Assembly: GCA_021323865.1 (NCBI GenBank)
Contig: JAJPKF010000024.1
Span: forward strand, 73,207 to 137,206
From: Pseudomonadota bacterium
GTDB lineage: Bacteria > Chloroflexota > UBA5177 > JAJPKF01
Length of the DNA: 64,000 bases
Direction of reading: 5' to 3'
Below, piece by piece: positions 8,592 to 17,425 of the stretch; position 1 is the stretch's first letter, and every line of letters starts with the position of its first letter. The position numbers were made by a program, and so were the translations under genes. A model generated the notes under the pieces. It saw only the letters and a program-made list of their open reading frames with translations. It made no database searches and was not told where the DNA came from.

Positions 8592-9929
8592 CTAGGCGGG
8601 CATGGCCTCGATCGCCAAGCCGGTGCATGCCGCCGGCTGCCGGGCGCCGAGAGACAGCGGCTCGATCTGCGGCACAGGCTGCCCCAGCATGCCCAGAAAA
8701 GTGTCCACCACCTGCGGGTCCCACTGGCGGCCGCGCCCGGATTGCAGTATGGCACATGCCTGGTCAACGCTCTTGGCCGGGCTGTACGGGCGGCTGGTCG
8801 TCATGGCGTCAAAGGCATCCGCGACGGCGATGATGCGAGACCCGAGCGGGATGTGGGCAGCTCTCAGCTTGTCCGGATAGCCTCGACCGTCCCATCGTTC
8901 GTGATGGTGGCGAACGATGGCCGCGCCCCGGGCAAAGTCAGGATATCGAGCCAGCAGCTCGGCGCCACGTTGGGGATGGGTGGCCATCACCTCCCATTCC
9001 TCGTCGGTGAGGCCCTCGGTCTTGTTCAGGATGCCGTCGGGCACGGCAATCTTGCCGATGTCATGCACCCGCGCCGCGGCAATGATAAGGTCCGCCTCGG
9101 GACCGTGGATGCCCATCTCTCGCAGGATGGAGCGGCAGGCATCGGTGACGCGGCGGGAATGGCCACCGGTGTACTGATCGCGAAGATCCACCGTGTCGGC
9201 CATGTTTTCCACGACCTGTCGGGCGCCGTACTGAACTTCCTTCAAGTGCTTGAAGGCCAGATACACAAGCACCAGCGGCAGCGCCATCAGCGGAACCGCC
9301 AGCCAGTCGCTCTGGGCAAGCATGGCGCCGAAGATACCCACGACATACTGCATGACCTCCGTGAGTCCCGCTCCCTTGAGGCAGGCTCGGATGACGGCCG
9401 CCGGCCTCTCACCGCTCATGGGACAGACCCCGAGTGGCACGGTGAGAACGTCGGTCGCCCAGAGGAGAGCGCCGGCGGCCAGGAGGGAGGCGTCACGCGT
9501 GATGACTCCCTGCGGGACCGCGTGGGTGACGATGGACGCCGCCAGGACGCAGGGCATCATGCGTCCCAGCTCCGTGGCCACGTCACCGGCATACAGGCCG
9601 CGGCGCTTGCAGGTCGTCAGCTCGCCGATTCCCGTCCCCAACACCACTGCCAGGATCGCGAGCGGGGGCGGCAGAAGCACGGCCAGGATGTAGCGAGGAA
9701 CCGTCGTCATGACCACCTTGGAGTGGTGACGGATGTGGAGCGGGTACTGGTAGGCGATGACGATTGCGGCGATGAGCAGGAGCGTGAGGACCTGACCACC
9801 CTGGAGCCCACCGCCGAGACGGCCCGCGTCGGTGAACGTGAGGACGAGTAGGCAGATGGCGCTCGATCCCACAAGGACGCCCGCGCCCGCCAGTGATTGG
9901 AAGGAGAGCGCCCGAATCAGACGTGTCAT
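8592..9929 (-). CDS. Membrane-anchored HD-GYP cyclic-di-GMP phosphodiesterase
   Basis: This 445-residue protein has about seven hydrophobic segments in residues 10-228 (an MASE-like sensor region) and then an HD-GYP domain in residues ~240-430. The metal-binding HD is in ARVHDIGK (His289-Asp290), the HHHERWDGRGYP motif is at 341-352, and AVADAFDAMTT follows, so the catalytic set is intact. It would hydrolyse cyclic di-GMP (or a related dinucleotide) to pGpG/GMP at the membrane. No GGDEF or receiver domain is attached. It stands alone, with no obvious partner nearby. Confidence 0.92.
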   Translation of the reverse strand: MTRLIRALSFQSLAGAGVLVGSSAICLLVLTFTDAGRLGGGLQGGQVLTLLLIAAIVIAYQYPLHIRHHSKVVMTTVPRYILAVLLPPPLAILAVVLGTGIGELTTCKRRGLYAGDVATELGRMMPCVLAASIVTHAVPQGVITRDASLLAAGALLWATDVLTVPLGVCPMSGERPAAVIRACLKGAGLTEVMQYVVGIFGAMLAQSDWLAVPLMALPLVLVYLAFKHLKEVQYGARQVVENMADTVDLRDQYTGGHSRRVTDACRSILREMGIHGPEADLIIAAARVHDIGKIAVPDGILNKTEGLTDEEWEVMATHPQRGAELLARYPDFARGAAIVRHHHERWDGRGYPDKLRAAHIPLGSRIIAVADAFDAMTTSRPYSPAKSVDQACAILQSGRGRQWDPQVVDTFLGMLGQPVPQIEPLSLGARQPAACTGLAIEAMPA

Positions 9930-9991
9930 GATTGATCCTTAAGCGGAGTCACGCCCAGGCGGCCACCCATGCGGCCCCTGGAGCCGATCCG

Positions 9992-10468
9992 TTATGAGAA
10001 GGAGGTGGTTTCCTTGACCATGATCTGCGTGTTGCTGACGCCGGACGCAGATCGCGTCATCTGGGTCGACTGCGACGATGCCGTCAGGGTGGCCTTCACC
10101 GGCATGGATGAGGACTTGGTATAGGCCGTCACCGCGGTGCTGTAGTGATGGCTCGCCTGGTTGGCGATGACCTTGACCGTTTCCGGTACCGAGCCGGTGT
10201 TCTGCACCGAGGTGACCGTCAGGCCTGAGGGGACGCGCAACACGAAGGCTACCTTCGTGATGTCCGACTGGTCATCAGTAATGGCGGCGGTCGCCTGAAG
10301 GACCACGCCGTTGGACAGGGTGACGTAGGGATCGGTTCGGCACACGGTGTAGGCGGCGAAGGCGCTGCCCGTCACCAGCGGCACGGCCAGGGCCGCCATG
10401 GTGAGGCAGCAGGCGACCGCCAGCATTCTCACCCTGCGAGCGATCCGGGAAGGGCCCATGATCTGCAT
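9992..10468 (-). CDS. Secreted protein of unknown function
   Basis: This 158-residue protein has a clear signal peptide (RRVRMLAVACCLTMAALAV and a likely cut after GSAFA). The mature part is ~120 residues, rich in Thr, Ser and Val, with a single Cys (VCRTDPYVTLSNG), and looks like a beta-sandwich. I recognise no family. The gene is separate from its neighbours: 62 bases lie between it and the HD-GYP start, and 246 bases separate it from the collagen-like gene. Confidence 0.72.
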   Translation of the reverse strand: MQIMGPSRIARRVRMLAVACCLTMAALAVPLVTGSAFAAYTVCRTDPYVTLSNGVVLQATAAITDDQSDITKVAFVLRVPSGLTVTSVQNTGSVPETVKVIANQASHHYSTAVTAYTKSSSMPVKATLTASSQSTQMTRSASGVSNTQIMVKETTSFS

Positions 10469-10714
10469 TGTTGACTACCTCTCTCTGACGATTCCCAATC
10501 GGGCCAGGCCGGCCGGCCCCGCCCAATTGGGCTAGGAGAAGGGTAACCTCATGCAGCACCGCGTTGGGTTGCGAGATGGTTGCGACCGTTGCGACACGGT
10601 TTCAGCCGGCGGAGGGAGGCGCCGCCACGCCCAGGCGTAGCTCTTCCGTCGCCTCAGGGCCATGCGGGGGGAGGTGGGGACGGCAATCCGCCGACGGATT
10701 GCCGCCCCAGGTGG

Positions 10715-12058
10715 CTAATGAGTCCGTTTGCCTCCCAATCGAAGCCGATGGCTCTTCACGGCCCGGCCGGCGAGGCGCGGAATGATGCGGTTGGCGGCGC
10801 CTCTCACAGCCGCATTCGCGTTCGTGGTGTTCATATTGACCGGTATCGCCGTCATTCCGGCATCGACGATTCCGCTTGTCGTTTGCCCTGAGGAGCTGTA
10901 GCACCACAGAGTGATGGGATCGCCGGCCGAGACGGTCACCGGAACGGTCACACTGATCGTGTAGTGAGGGTAGACGGAGTCGGTCGAGTTGTTGTTGGTC
11001 GCTGCTCCGAAGACTCCGTCCACCGGGGTATCGTTGGACCCCGTGTTCACAAAGCAATAGACCTCGTCGATCGGGCTGACAAAGGCGATCGCGGTGGCGG
11101 TGACGTAGTATGTGCCCGGCGTCGTCACATTTGCCGTCTGCAGGACTTTGACGGTTGGCCCCAGGGTGCCGGGGGGAGAATTCGGTGGAATAGGAGCCAT
11201 CGGCACCCGGGGAGTGTTACCGGTGGGAGCCAGCTCGGCGTCGTAGCCGTCGATCACACCAGCGGGTCCCTGCTGGCCCTGACCACCCTGCTGAGCGAGC
11301 AGGCTCCAGTTGGCATTGCCGTTTCCGGGCTCCGAATTCGAGTTCGCCTGAAGCGCGATCCAGGCCGAACCGCCGTCGAACACGGCATCATTCACGTTAT
11401 AGGCCGTCGACGCGGACCATGGTCCCTGCCAGGTGAGTCCGGCCGGCCCCGTCTGACCGTTCTGTCCAGGCTGGCCCGTGTCGCCTTTCTGGGCCAGCAA
11501 GCCCCAGGCGGCATTTGTGGCGCTCGGCTCAGAATTCGTATTGGGCTGCAGCGCGATCCAGGCTGAGCCGCCGTCGAACACGGCGTCGTTTTTCTGGTAG
11601 CTCTGGGTTGGCGACCACTGTCCCTGCCACGTCAGACCCGCGGGGCCGATCGGGCCGCGCCGTCCTGTCTGGTTCCAGCTCAGCGAGCGCTCGTTCCTCC
11701 TGCACGTCGCGTCGTCAGACGGGGCGGAGGTGTCGATGACTCGAAGCAGGGAGCCGCCGTCGTCGGCGCCCTGTCGGTTGACGTGGTAGCAGGCGTGGAT
11801 GACGCCATTGCTGTCCGGAATGCTGGCGACGGCGCTGCCCCCCACGGCCACGATGCCGGCGAGGACGGCAATGGCCACAATGACGCCCCGAAAGGCGACT
11901 GAACCGGACCGTCGCATCGGTGACATGAAATGCTGCTTGTGGCGTGGACGGGCACCTGGCGGCAGGGACGCCCCCAACGCCTTCAGCTGCTGTTCAATCG
12001 CAGAATGCTGGGCCTCCAGCGCCTTGAGCTTCGCCACGATCTCCCGGGTATCTTCCAT
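10715..12058 (-). CDS. Membrane-anchored collagen-like repeat protein
   Basis: This 447-residue protein starts with a short coiled coil (IVAKLKALEAQHSAIEQQL) and has one transmembrane segment at residues ~56-78. Outside comes a motif common in secreted proteins of these phyla (IPDSNGVIHACYH ... LSWNQTG), then Gly-X-Y stretches (GRRGPIGPAG, GDTGQPGQNGQTGPAG, GQGQQGPAG). Those stretches separate two copies of a ~54-residue module, GLTWQG.W...Y..NDAVFDGGSAWIALQ.N.NSEP...NA.W.LLAQ, which resembles a small carbohydrate-binding module. The C-terminal ~150 residues are a beta-rich head. A surface adhesin or fibre is likely by inference. Confidence 0.8.
   Translation of the reverse strand: MEDTREIVAKLKALEAQHSAIEQQLKALGASLPPGARPRHKQHFMSPMRRSGSVAFRGVIVAIAVLAGIVAVGGSAVASIPDSNGVIHACYHVNRQGADDGGSLLRVIDTSAPSDDATCRRNERSLSWNQTGRRGPIGPAGLTWQGQWSPTQSYQKNDAVFDGGSAWIALQPNTNSEPSATNAAWGLLAQKGDTGQPGQNGQTGPAGLTWQGPWSASTAYNVNDAVFDGGSAWIALQANSNSEPGNGNANWSLLAQQGGQGQQGPAGVIDGYDAELAPTGNTPRVPMAPIPPNSPPGTLGPTVKVLQTANVTTPGTYYVTATAIAFVSPIDEVYCFVNTGSNDTPVDGVFGAATNNNSTDSVYPHYTISVTVPVTVSAGDPITLWCYSSSGQTTSGIVDAGMTAIPVNMNTTNANAAVRGAANRIIPRLAGRAVKSHRLRLGGKRTH
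11285..11647 (-). repeat. Two tandem ~160-bp coding repeats in collagen-like gene
   Basis: The two copies lie at 11486-11647 and 11285-11449. They encode the module GLTWQG...LLAQ and are joined by a collagen-like linker (GDTGQPGQNGQT). DNA similarity is high across NDAVFDGGSAWIALQ, so copy number may vary by recombination. Confidence 0.8.
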
Positions 12059-12333
12059 GCCTGACGACTCCTCCTTGCTTCATTGACACGAACCGTGCAC
12101 ACAGTACATACCACATGTAGGTCTGTCCGAGGTTGAGATTCCTTGACTCGGCTCCTTCCGCGGTGGACGACGGGCCTTGCTGAGCGGGCTGGCCGGAAGA
12201 CCCCACCCCATCTCCACCCGTGAAGGCGTGCAAACGAGACATCCGGCCGCAGACCTGCCCATGCCTCGAGAAAGACGTCCCGCGCCAGCTGGTTCCTTGT
12301 TGTCCTCGTGCAGATATGGGCGGCAGAAGATGC

Positions 12334-15300
12334 TTACTGTCGAGCCGTTGATGGATCCGGTGGTGCGGGCTCCCGTCTCAGCTTCTCTTCCAACCGAGCC
12401 ATGGCCGGTGCGGCCTTGACCTGCCGGTAGCCTCCGAGCGCGCGCTCCCAGGCGGCACGGACATCCTCAATCCGACCCTGATCGCGATATACCGCCCCCA
12501 GCGCCTCGAGGCTGGTCGCCACGTAGTAGACATGCGGAATGCGTTCGAGTCGAGTGACACTTTCCTCAAGCGCTTGGGCCGCCTCATCCAGCCGGCCCAG
12601 CCGGTGGAGAGCCCGCCCACGGCTGTAAAGCAGGAAGCTCGCTTCGGCACGGTTTCCGACGATCGTCAGGCGACGGTCAACCATGCCCAGCGCGGCGGCA
12701 CTATCCCCAAGCTCCAGCCGGGCGAGTGCGGCGGCAGCCGTGGCCATCGTCGAGCCACTCCGCTCCACATTGGGCAGACGGTCCATGACTCTGTCCGCCC
12801 GGCCGCGAGCGAGATCGGCCATGGACAGGAAGAGCAGCGCTTCCGACTCGAGCTGCCAGTTCCCGATTTCGGCCCCCAGCTTCCGAGCTTCCTCCATCTG
12901 GCTCAGGGCGTCCTCGGAGCCGGTGCGATCGAAGAGCATGGCGGAGAGGAGGAGCCGCGTTTCGGTGCTCCCACGGCTCAGCTCGCCGCCGGCATCGGAG
13001 CTGAGGTATGACTCCGCGATCGAAATGGCCCGGTCCCAGTCTCCGTGCATGTAGGCGAGGCTGGCCACCCCATGGGTGGTGAGGAGCCGGCTGGAGGCGG
13101 TTCCCATCGCTTCGGCCACCTGGCCTGCCCGCGCCAGCGAACGACCGGCGCGGTCGTTCTCCCCCAGCGCATAGAGCGTGAGCGCCATGTTGCCGCAGTT
13201 TCGCTGGAGGCTGTCGGCATCGCCATGGCGCTCGGCAATTTCAATGGCTTTCTCGAAGGCAACCAGCGCCTCGCCGTAACACTGCAGAGACATGAGGGCC
13301 AGGGCGATCCGGCCCTCGGCCTGACCGATGAGCTTCTCATTTCCCGCGCGGGCGGCAATGGCGGACGCCCGGAGCGCCGCCTGGAGCTGGGCCGGAAAGC
13401 GCCCGGCGATGAAGTGCAGACCCGCGAGTGCGACATAGAACGAGGCGGCGGCGTCGGACGCCGAATCCTCGCTTACGGTGGTTTCCGCCTCCTGCAACCG
13501 CCGTGTTCCCTCATCGGCCGTTCCCCGGAAGGCATGGGTCACCCCGATCAGTGCCAGGCACCGAAGCTCAGCTTCCAGCTCACCGCGCCCGTGCCGGCCG
13601 CGAGCCGCCTCGTCGAGGACCTCGAGTGCCTCCCGATACCGGCCCAGAGCGGTCAGGGCCTCGCCGAGCCGTTCCAGAGCCAGCATGACCGATGATTCAT
13701 CCTCGACCTCGCGTGCCAGCTCCACGGCACATCTGAAGTGCTCGGCCGCTTCTCGATGGGCGAACATCCGGCTGGCCTCTCCTCCGGCGAGCAGCGAGTA
13801 TTCCAACGCCTTGGCCGGCGAGTCGCCGTCGAGGAAGTGTCGCGCCAGCTCCGCCGCCCGCGCGTCTCGCCTGGATGGGGGTAGCCGTTCCAGGGCCGAA
13901 CCGGCCGCGAGGTGAAGGCGCCGTCGTCGTCGCGGTGGGATTTCCGCGTAGATGGTCTGCTGGGTCAGGGCGTGATTGAAGCTGTAGCCGTCGACGTTTT
14001 TGGAACCGGACAGGTCCACCAAAATACCGGCCGCCACGGCCTCCTGGATCAACGACTCGAGCCCTTCCTCATCCTGCCCGTCCATGGCCAGGAGATCTTC
14101 GAACTCGAAGCTGTATCCGAGCGTCGCCGCCTGTCGCAGCACGTCCTGACAGGCGTCGTCCAGGCGTGATAGGCGCTGGCCGATCAGGGACCGAATGCTT
14201 TCCGGAACGTCCAGATCCTGGGGAGCATCGAGGTTGGACTGCCCCGCCAGCGTCTTGCCGATCTCTTCGACAAAGAAGGGGTTACCGTCGGTCCTGCCGA
14301 AGATGAGATCGACGACCACCTCGGAGGATGGCTGCGACCCCAGCGTCGATATGAGCAGCTCCCGGGTTGCCTCCCTCCCCAGCCTCTTCAGCGAGATGGA
14401 CTCGCAAAGCTGCTGCCGGCGCAGCTCTCGCAGTGTTGCCTCCAGTGGGTGCCCCCGATGAACCTCGACGTCGCGGTAGGTGGCCAGCAGCAGGATCGGC
14501 AGCGTTCGCGTCGTATGGGCAAGGTGCTGGAGGAGATCAAGCGTTGTTGCATCCGCCCAGTGCAGGTCGTCGAGCAGCAGCGCCACCGGGCCGGAGGTCA
14601 CCAGATCGGTCAGGAAGGAGGTCAAGCTCCAGAAGAGCCGCTGCCGGTCCTCGGCCGGGTTCTCGCCCGATGGCGCATCGGTCCCTAGGCCGGGAAGCAG
14701 CCGGCCCAGATAGGGCCACGTTTGCAGCATGCGAGCGTGAAGCTCCGGTGGGCTGGTTCTGCGGAGCGACTGGAGAATCTCGATGAACGGATAGTAGGGG
14801 ATAGCCTCGCTGGCCTCATAGCAGGAGCCGGCGGCAATGCGGAAACCACGGTTATGCACAACACGGGTGATCTCCTGCGAAAGCCGGGTCTTTCCGACAC
14901 CCGGCTCACCGGTGACCAGCAGCAGGCGGCCCGAGCCGGCGGCCACCGCGTCGACGATCTCCTGACCCCGCGTGAGCTCGGCCTCCCGATCGACGAGTGG
15001 GCGAGACGGCAGCGCGCCAAGGTAGCCGGCAATGGCTAGGGAAGCACCGGAGGCCGTGACCATCGGAGCGTCGTTCCCAGTGGGAGAGCCGTTGGTGCGC
15101 CGGCCTCGCTGAACCTGGAGGACGGTGACCGGCTCGGCGAACCCCTTGAGTTGAGCCCGTCCGCGCTCACCGTACTCGACCCCCTCGACCCGGCCGGTGA
15201 GATGCGCGAGACCCTCCGTGATGAGGACTTCGCCCGGCCCCGCGAGGGCACAGAGCCGGGCTGCTCGGTTGAGGGCGGATCCGCGAAACCCTCCGTTCAC

Positions 15301-15723
15301 CGGCACTGCCTCGCCTGCGTCGATGCCGATCCCTGCCTGGAGACCGTCGAGCCCCGAGCAGCGCTCGGCCTCCAGCCGGTCTTGCAGAGCTAGCGCGCAC
15401 TTCAACGCCTGCCGTGGAGACGAGAACGTCAACAGCACCTCGTCGCCCCTGACCTCCAGCAGATCGCCGGCGCACTGTGCCGCCGTCTCACCGGCCAGAA
15501 CGGCAAAGGTCTGGCTGAGCCTGGCTCCGGCCTCATCGCCCTGCTGCGCCATGAAGGCGGTGAAGCCGCGAATGTCTCCGATGACAAACGTACGGACGCC
15601 GGCCGGCGCGGATTCAGCCGGCTCTGTCGGGCCGCCAGCCGGCTGTACGGACTCCTGGGTGGCGGATGCCGGAGAATGCGGAGTCGAATCGCTCATCTGT
15701 CTCGCCTTGGGTTGCTTCAACAT
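12334..15723 (-). CDS. Nucleotide cyclase-domain / AAA ATPase / TPR regulator
   Basis: This 1129-residue protein has three parts. Residues ~43-205 are a class III cyclase homology domain with metal Asp50 in VIGDIRGFT, GDE at 93-95 and the LNRAARL motif at 151-157. Residues ~240-620 form a STAND-type AAA module with Walker A GEPGVGKT (272-279) and Walker B VALLLDDLHWAD. The remaining ~480 residues are TPR-like helical repeats. Such proteins act as signal-integrating ATPases, and some make cAMP. The usual cyclase substrate-binding lysine is not evident, so activity is uncertain. The start may be the ATG at 15723 or the MSDST methionine nine codons on. It is divergent from the DHFR-like gene at 15785, with 61 bases between. 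Confidence 0.9.
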   Translation of the reverse strand: MLKQPKARQMSDSTPHSPASATQESVQPAGGPTEPAESAPAGVRTFVIGDIRGFTAFMAQQGDEAGARLSQTFAVLAGETAAQCAGDLLEVRGDEVLLTFSSPRQALKCALALQDRLEAERCSGLDGLQAGIGIDAGEAVPVNGGFRGSALNRAARLCALAGPGEVLITEGLAHLTGRVEGVEYGERGRAQLKGFAEPVTVLQVQRGRRTNGSPTGNDAPMVTASGASLAIAGYLGALPSRPLVDREAELTRGQEIVDAVAAGSGRLLLVTGEPGVGKTRLSQEITRVVHNRGFRIAAGSCYEASEAIPYYPFIEILQSLRRTSPPELHARMLQTWPYLGRLLPGLGTDAPSGENPAEDRQRLFWSLTSFLTDLVTSGPVALLLDDLHWADATTLDLLQHLAHTTRTLPILLLATYRDVEVHRGHPLEATLRELRRQQLCESISLKRLGREATRELLISTLGSQPSSEVVVDLIFGRTDGNPFFVEEIGKTLAGQSNLDAPQDLDVPESIRSLIGQRLSRLDDACQDVLRQAATLGYSFEFEDLLAMDGQDEEGLESLIQEAVAAGILVDLSGSKNVDGYSFNHALTQQTIYAEIPPRRRRRLHLAAGSALERLPPSRRDARAAELARHFLDGDSPAKALEYSLLAGGEASRMFAHREAAEHFRCAVELAREVEDESSVMLALERLGEALTALGRYREALEVLDEAARGRHGRGELEAELRCLALIGVTHAFRGTADEGTRRLQEAETTVSEDSASDAAASFYVALAGLHFIAGRFPAQLQAALRASAIAARAGNEKLIGQAEGRIALALMSLQCYGEALVAFEKAIEIAERHGDADSLQRNCGNMALTLYALGENDRAGRSLARAGQVAEAMGTASSRLLTTHGVASLAYMHGDWDRAISIAESYLSSDAGGELSRGSTETRLLLSAMLFDRTGSEDALSQMEEARKLGAEIGNWQLESEALLFLSMADLARGRADRVMDRLPNVERSGSTMATAAAALARLELGDSAAALGMVDRRLTIVGNRAEASFLLYSRGRALHRLGRLDEAAQALEESVTRLERIPHVYYVATSLEALGAVYRDQGRIEDVRAAWERALGGYRQVKAAPAMARLEEKLRREPAPPDPSTARQ

Positions 15724-15784
15724 AGTGCAACTCGTTCGCGGCCCGAGGCAGGATGAGCTACTGAATGGAGAAGGGGGTCAACCG

Positions 15785-16333
15785 ATGGGAACCATCCGAG
15801 CGCACGAATTCACGAGCCTTGACGGAGTCATCGACACTCCGGTCTGGACGATGGACTTTGGCTACGACCCGGCGATGGGACCGGACATCGGCAATCTCAT
15901 GTCGAGCTGCAATGCCATCCTGCTGGGACGGAACACGTACGAAATGTTCCAACCGGCATGGTCGGTCCGGACGGTGGAAGATGACCCGGGCGCTCCATTC
16001 ATGAACGATTCGCCGAAGTTCGTCGTCTCATCCACGTTGAAGGAAGCCACGTGGAGAAACTCCAAGCTTCTGGGCCCCTACAGCGCGGATTCGGTGCGGC
16101 GGGTCAAATCGGAGGTCAACGGCGGCATCTATGTGAGCGGCAGCTCAACCCTGGTTCGGGCGCTGATGACAGACGGGCTGCTTGACGAGCTGCACCTATT
16201 TGTCTTCCCGCTGACTCGGGGTTCAGGACCACGACTCTTTCCTGACGGCGTACAAACCACATGGTCGCTCAATCGCAGCACGACGTATACGAATGGAGTC
16301 CTCTATCTCGTGTACACGTCCTCCACGACCTAG
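15785..16333 (+). CDS. Dihydrofolate reductase-family protein (RibD C-terminal fold)
   Basis: This 182-residue protein belongs to the RibD-C/DHFR-like family (YyaP/YwjB type). Typical signs are the N-terminal EFTSLDGVIDTPVW, LLGRNTYEMF about 40 residues later, GGIYVSGSSTLVRALM in the nucleotide-binding loop and LFVFPLTRGSGPRLF near the end. It probably reduces a small substrate with NAD(P)H; the substrate is unknown. The start at 15785 is set by the Shine-Dalgarno GGAGAAGGGGG just upstream. A longer open frame upstream is only antisense to the cyclase gene. Confidence 0.88.
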   Translation: MGTIRAHEFTSLDGVIDTPVWTMDFGYDPAMGPDIGNLMSSCNAILLGRNTYEMFQPAWSVRTVEDDPGAPFMNDSPKFVVSSTLKEATWRNSKLLGPYSADSVRRVKSEVNGGIYVSGSSTLVRALMTDGLLDELHLFVFPLTRGSGPRLFPDGVQTTWSLNRSTTYTNGVLYLVYTSSTT

Positions 16334-16471
16334 CCAGGCTTTGCGCTCTGGCAGATTTCCGCCGTTCCTCGGCATACGCCCCTCGCGAGCCCACCAAGGA
16401 CTGGTCCCAGAGGCACCATCCCCGCGGGGAACGAGACTCGACGGAGTGAGGCCGGGAGAACAGCAGCGCTG

Positions 16472-17425
16472 GTGGTAGAGATCCAGGCAGTCACGGGGCC
16501 ATTCAGCTACACGGGGAAATACATAGCGGCGGCGCTGGATCGCCGAGGCGTGTCGGTTCGGGGTTTGGTCCGGTCGGTTCCTTCCGATCCCGGTCCGGTC
16601 GACTGCCGGCCACTCAAGTTTGACGATCCCGATCGGCTCGCGGCCGATCTCGAGGGGGCCACGGTCCTCTACAACACCTACTGGATTCGGTTCGAGCGTG
16701 GCGGAATGACGTTCGCCCGAGCCGTGTCCAACACCGGAGCGCTGGGTCGGGCTGCAGCTCGCGCCGGCGTCGCTCGTATCGTCCATATCAGCGTGAGCAA
16801 TCCCAGCTCCACCTCGCCCTTTGCCTACTTCAGGGGCAAGGCGGCCGCCGAGGAGGCCATCCGCGCCTCCGGCCTGCCGGTCTCCATCATCCGGCCCACC
16901 CTCGTCTACGGCACGGAAGACATTTTGATCAACAACATGACCTGGCTCCTGCGACGCTTTCGGGGCTTTCCGCTGCCTGGCGGGGGCGCCTACCGAGTGC
17001 AGCCCGTCTTCGTCGAAGACGTGGCGGCCCTGGCGGTATCCGAGGGAAGCAGTCGCGATGATCGCACCATCGACGCGGCGGGACCGGACGTGCTGACCTT
17101 TGGCCGGCTCTTGCGGATGCTGGCCGCCGCGGCAGGCGTCCGCGCTCTCCTGGTCCCCGTACCGGTATCACTGAGCCTACTGGCGGGCCGCCTGCTCTCG
17201 GCAATACTGGGCGACGTGCTCATCACACCGGAGGAAATCGGTGCGCTGATGGCGGAGACCCTGGTTTCCAGCTCGCCTCCGGCCTGTTCGACGCGGCTCG
17301 AGGATTGGCTGGCGGAGAACGGCGGGAGGCTCGGTAGCCGCTATACCTCGGAGCTGGACCGCCATTGGAGCCGTCAGCCCGGCGTGTCTACACCTCGACC
17401 AACAGCTCCTTCAGGCCGCGAATGA
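16472..17425 (+). CDS. NAD(P)-binding atypical SDR (NmrA/epimerase-like)
   Basis: This 317-residue protein is an atypical SDR. The N-terminal nucleotide motif reads VTGPFSYTGKYIAAAL (TGxxGxxG-like, with the second Gly replaced by Ser-Tyr), followed by RGVSVRGLVRS, NTYWIRF, HISVSNPSS and an SIIRPTLVYG segment, all usual in complex-I NDUFA9-like or NmrA-like reductases. The Tyr-x3-Lys pair is present as YFRGKAAAEE. It begins at a GTG and overlaps the convergent P450 gene by 38 bases at the 3' ends. Function unknown; a quinone, sugar or sensor role is possible. Confidence 0.82.
   Translation: MVEIQAVTGPFSYTGKYIAAALDRRGVSVRGLVRSVPSDPGPVDCRPLKFDDPDRLAADLEGATVLYNTYWIRFERGGMTFARAVSNTGALGRAAARAGVARIVHISVSNPSSTSPFAYFRGKAAAEEAIRASGLPVSIIRPTLVYGTEDILINNMTWLLRRFRGFPLPGGGAYRVQPVFVEDVAALAVSEGSSRDDRTIDAAGPDVLTFGRLLRMLAAAAGVRALLVPVPVSLSLLAGRLLSAILGDVLITPEEIGALMAETLVSSSPPACSTRLEDWLAENGGRLGSRYTSELDRHWSRQPGVSTPRPTAPSGRE

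Noticed and set aside
8170-8757. 195-residue minus-strand ORF across the HD-GYP stop
   Set aside because: It overlaps the HD-GYP gene in another frame and has the Arg/Gly/Ala-rich composition of a shadow frame.
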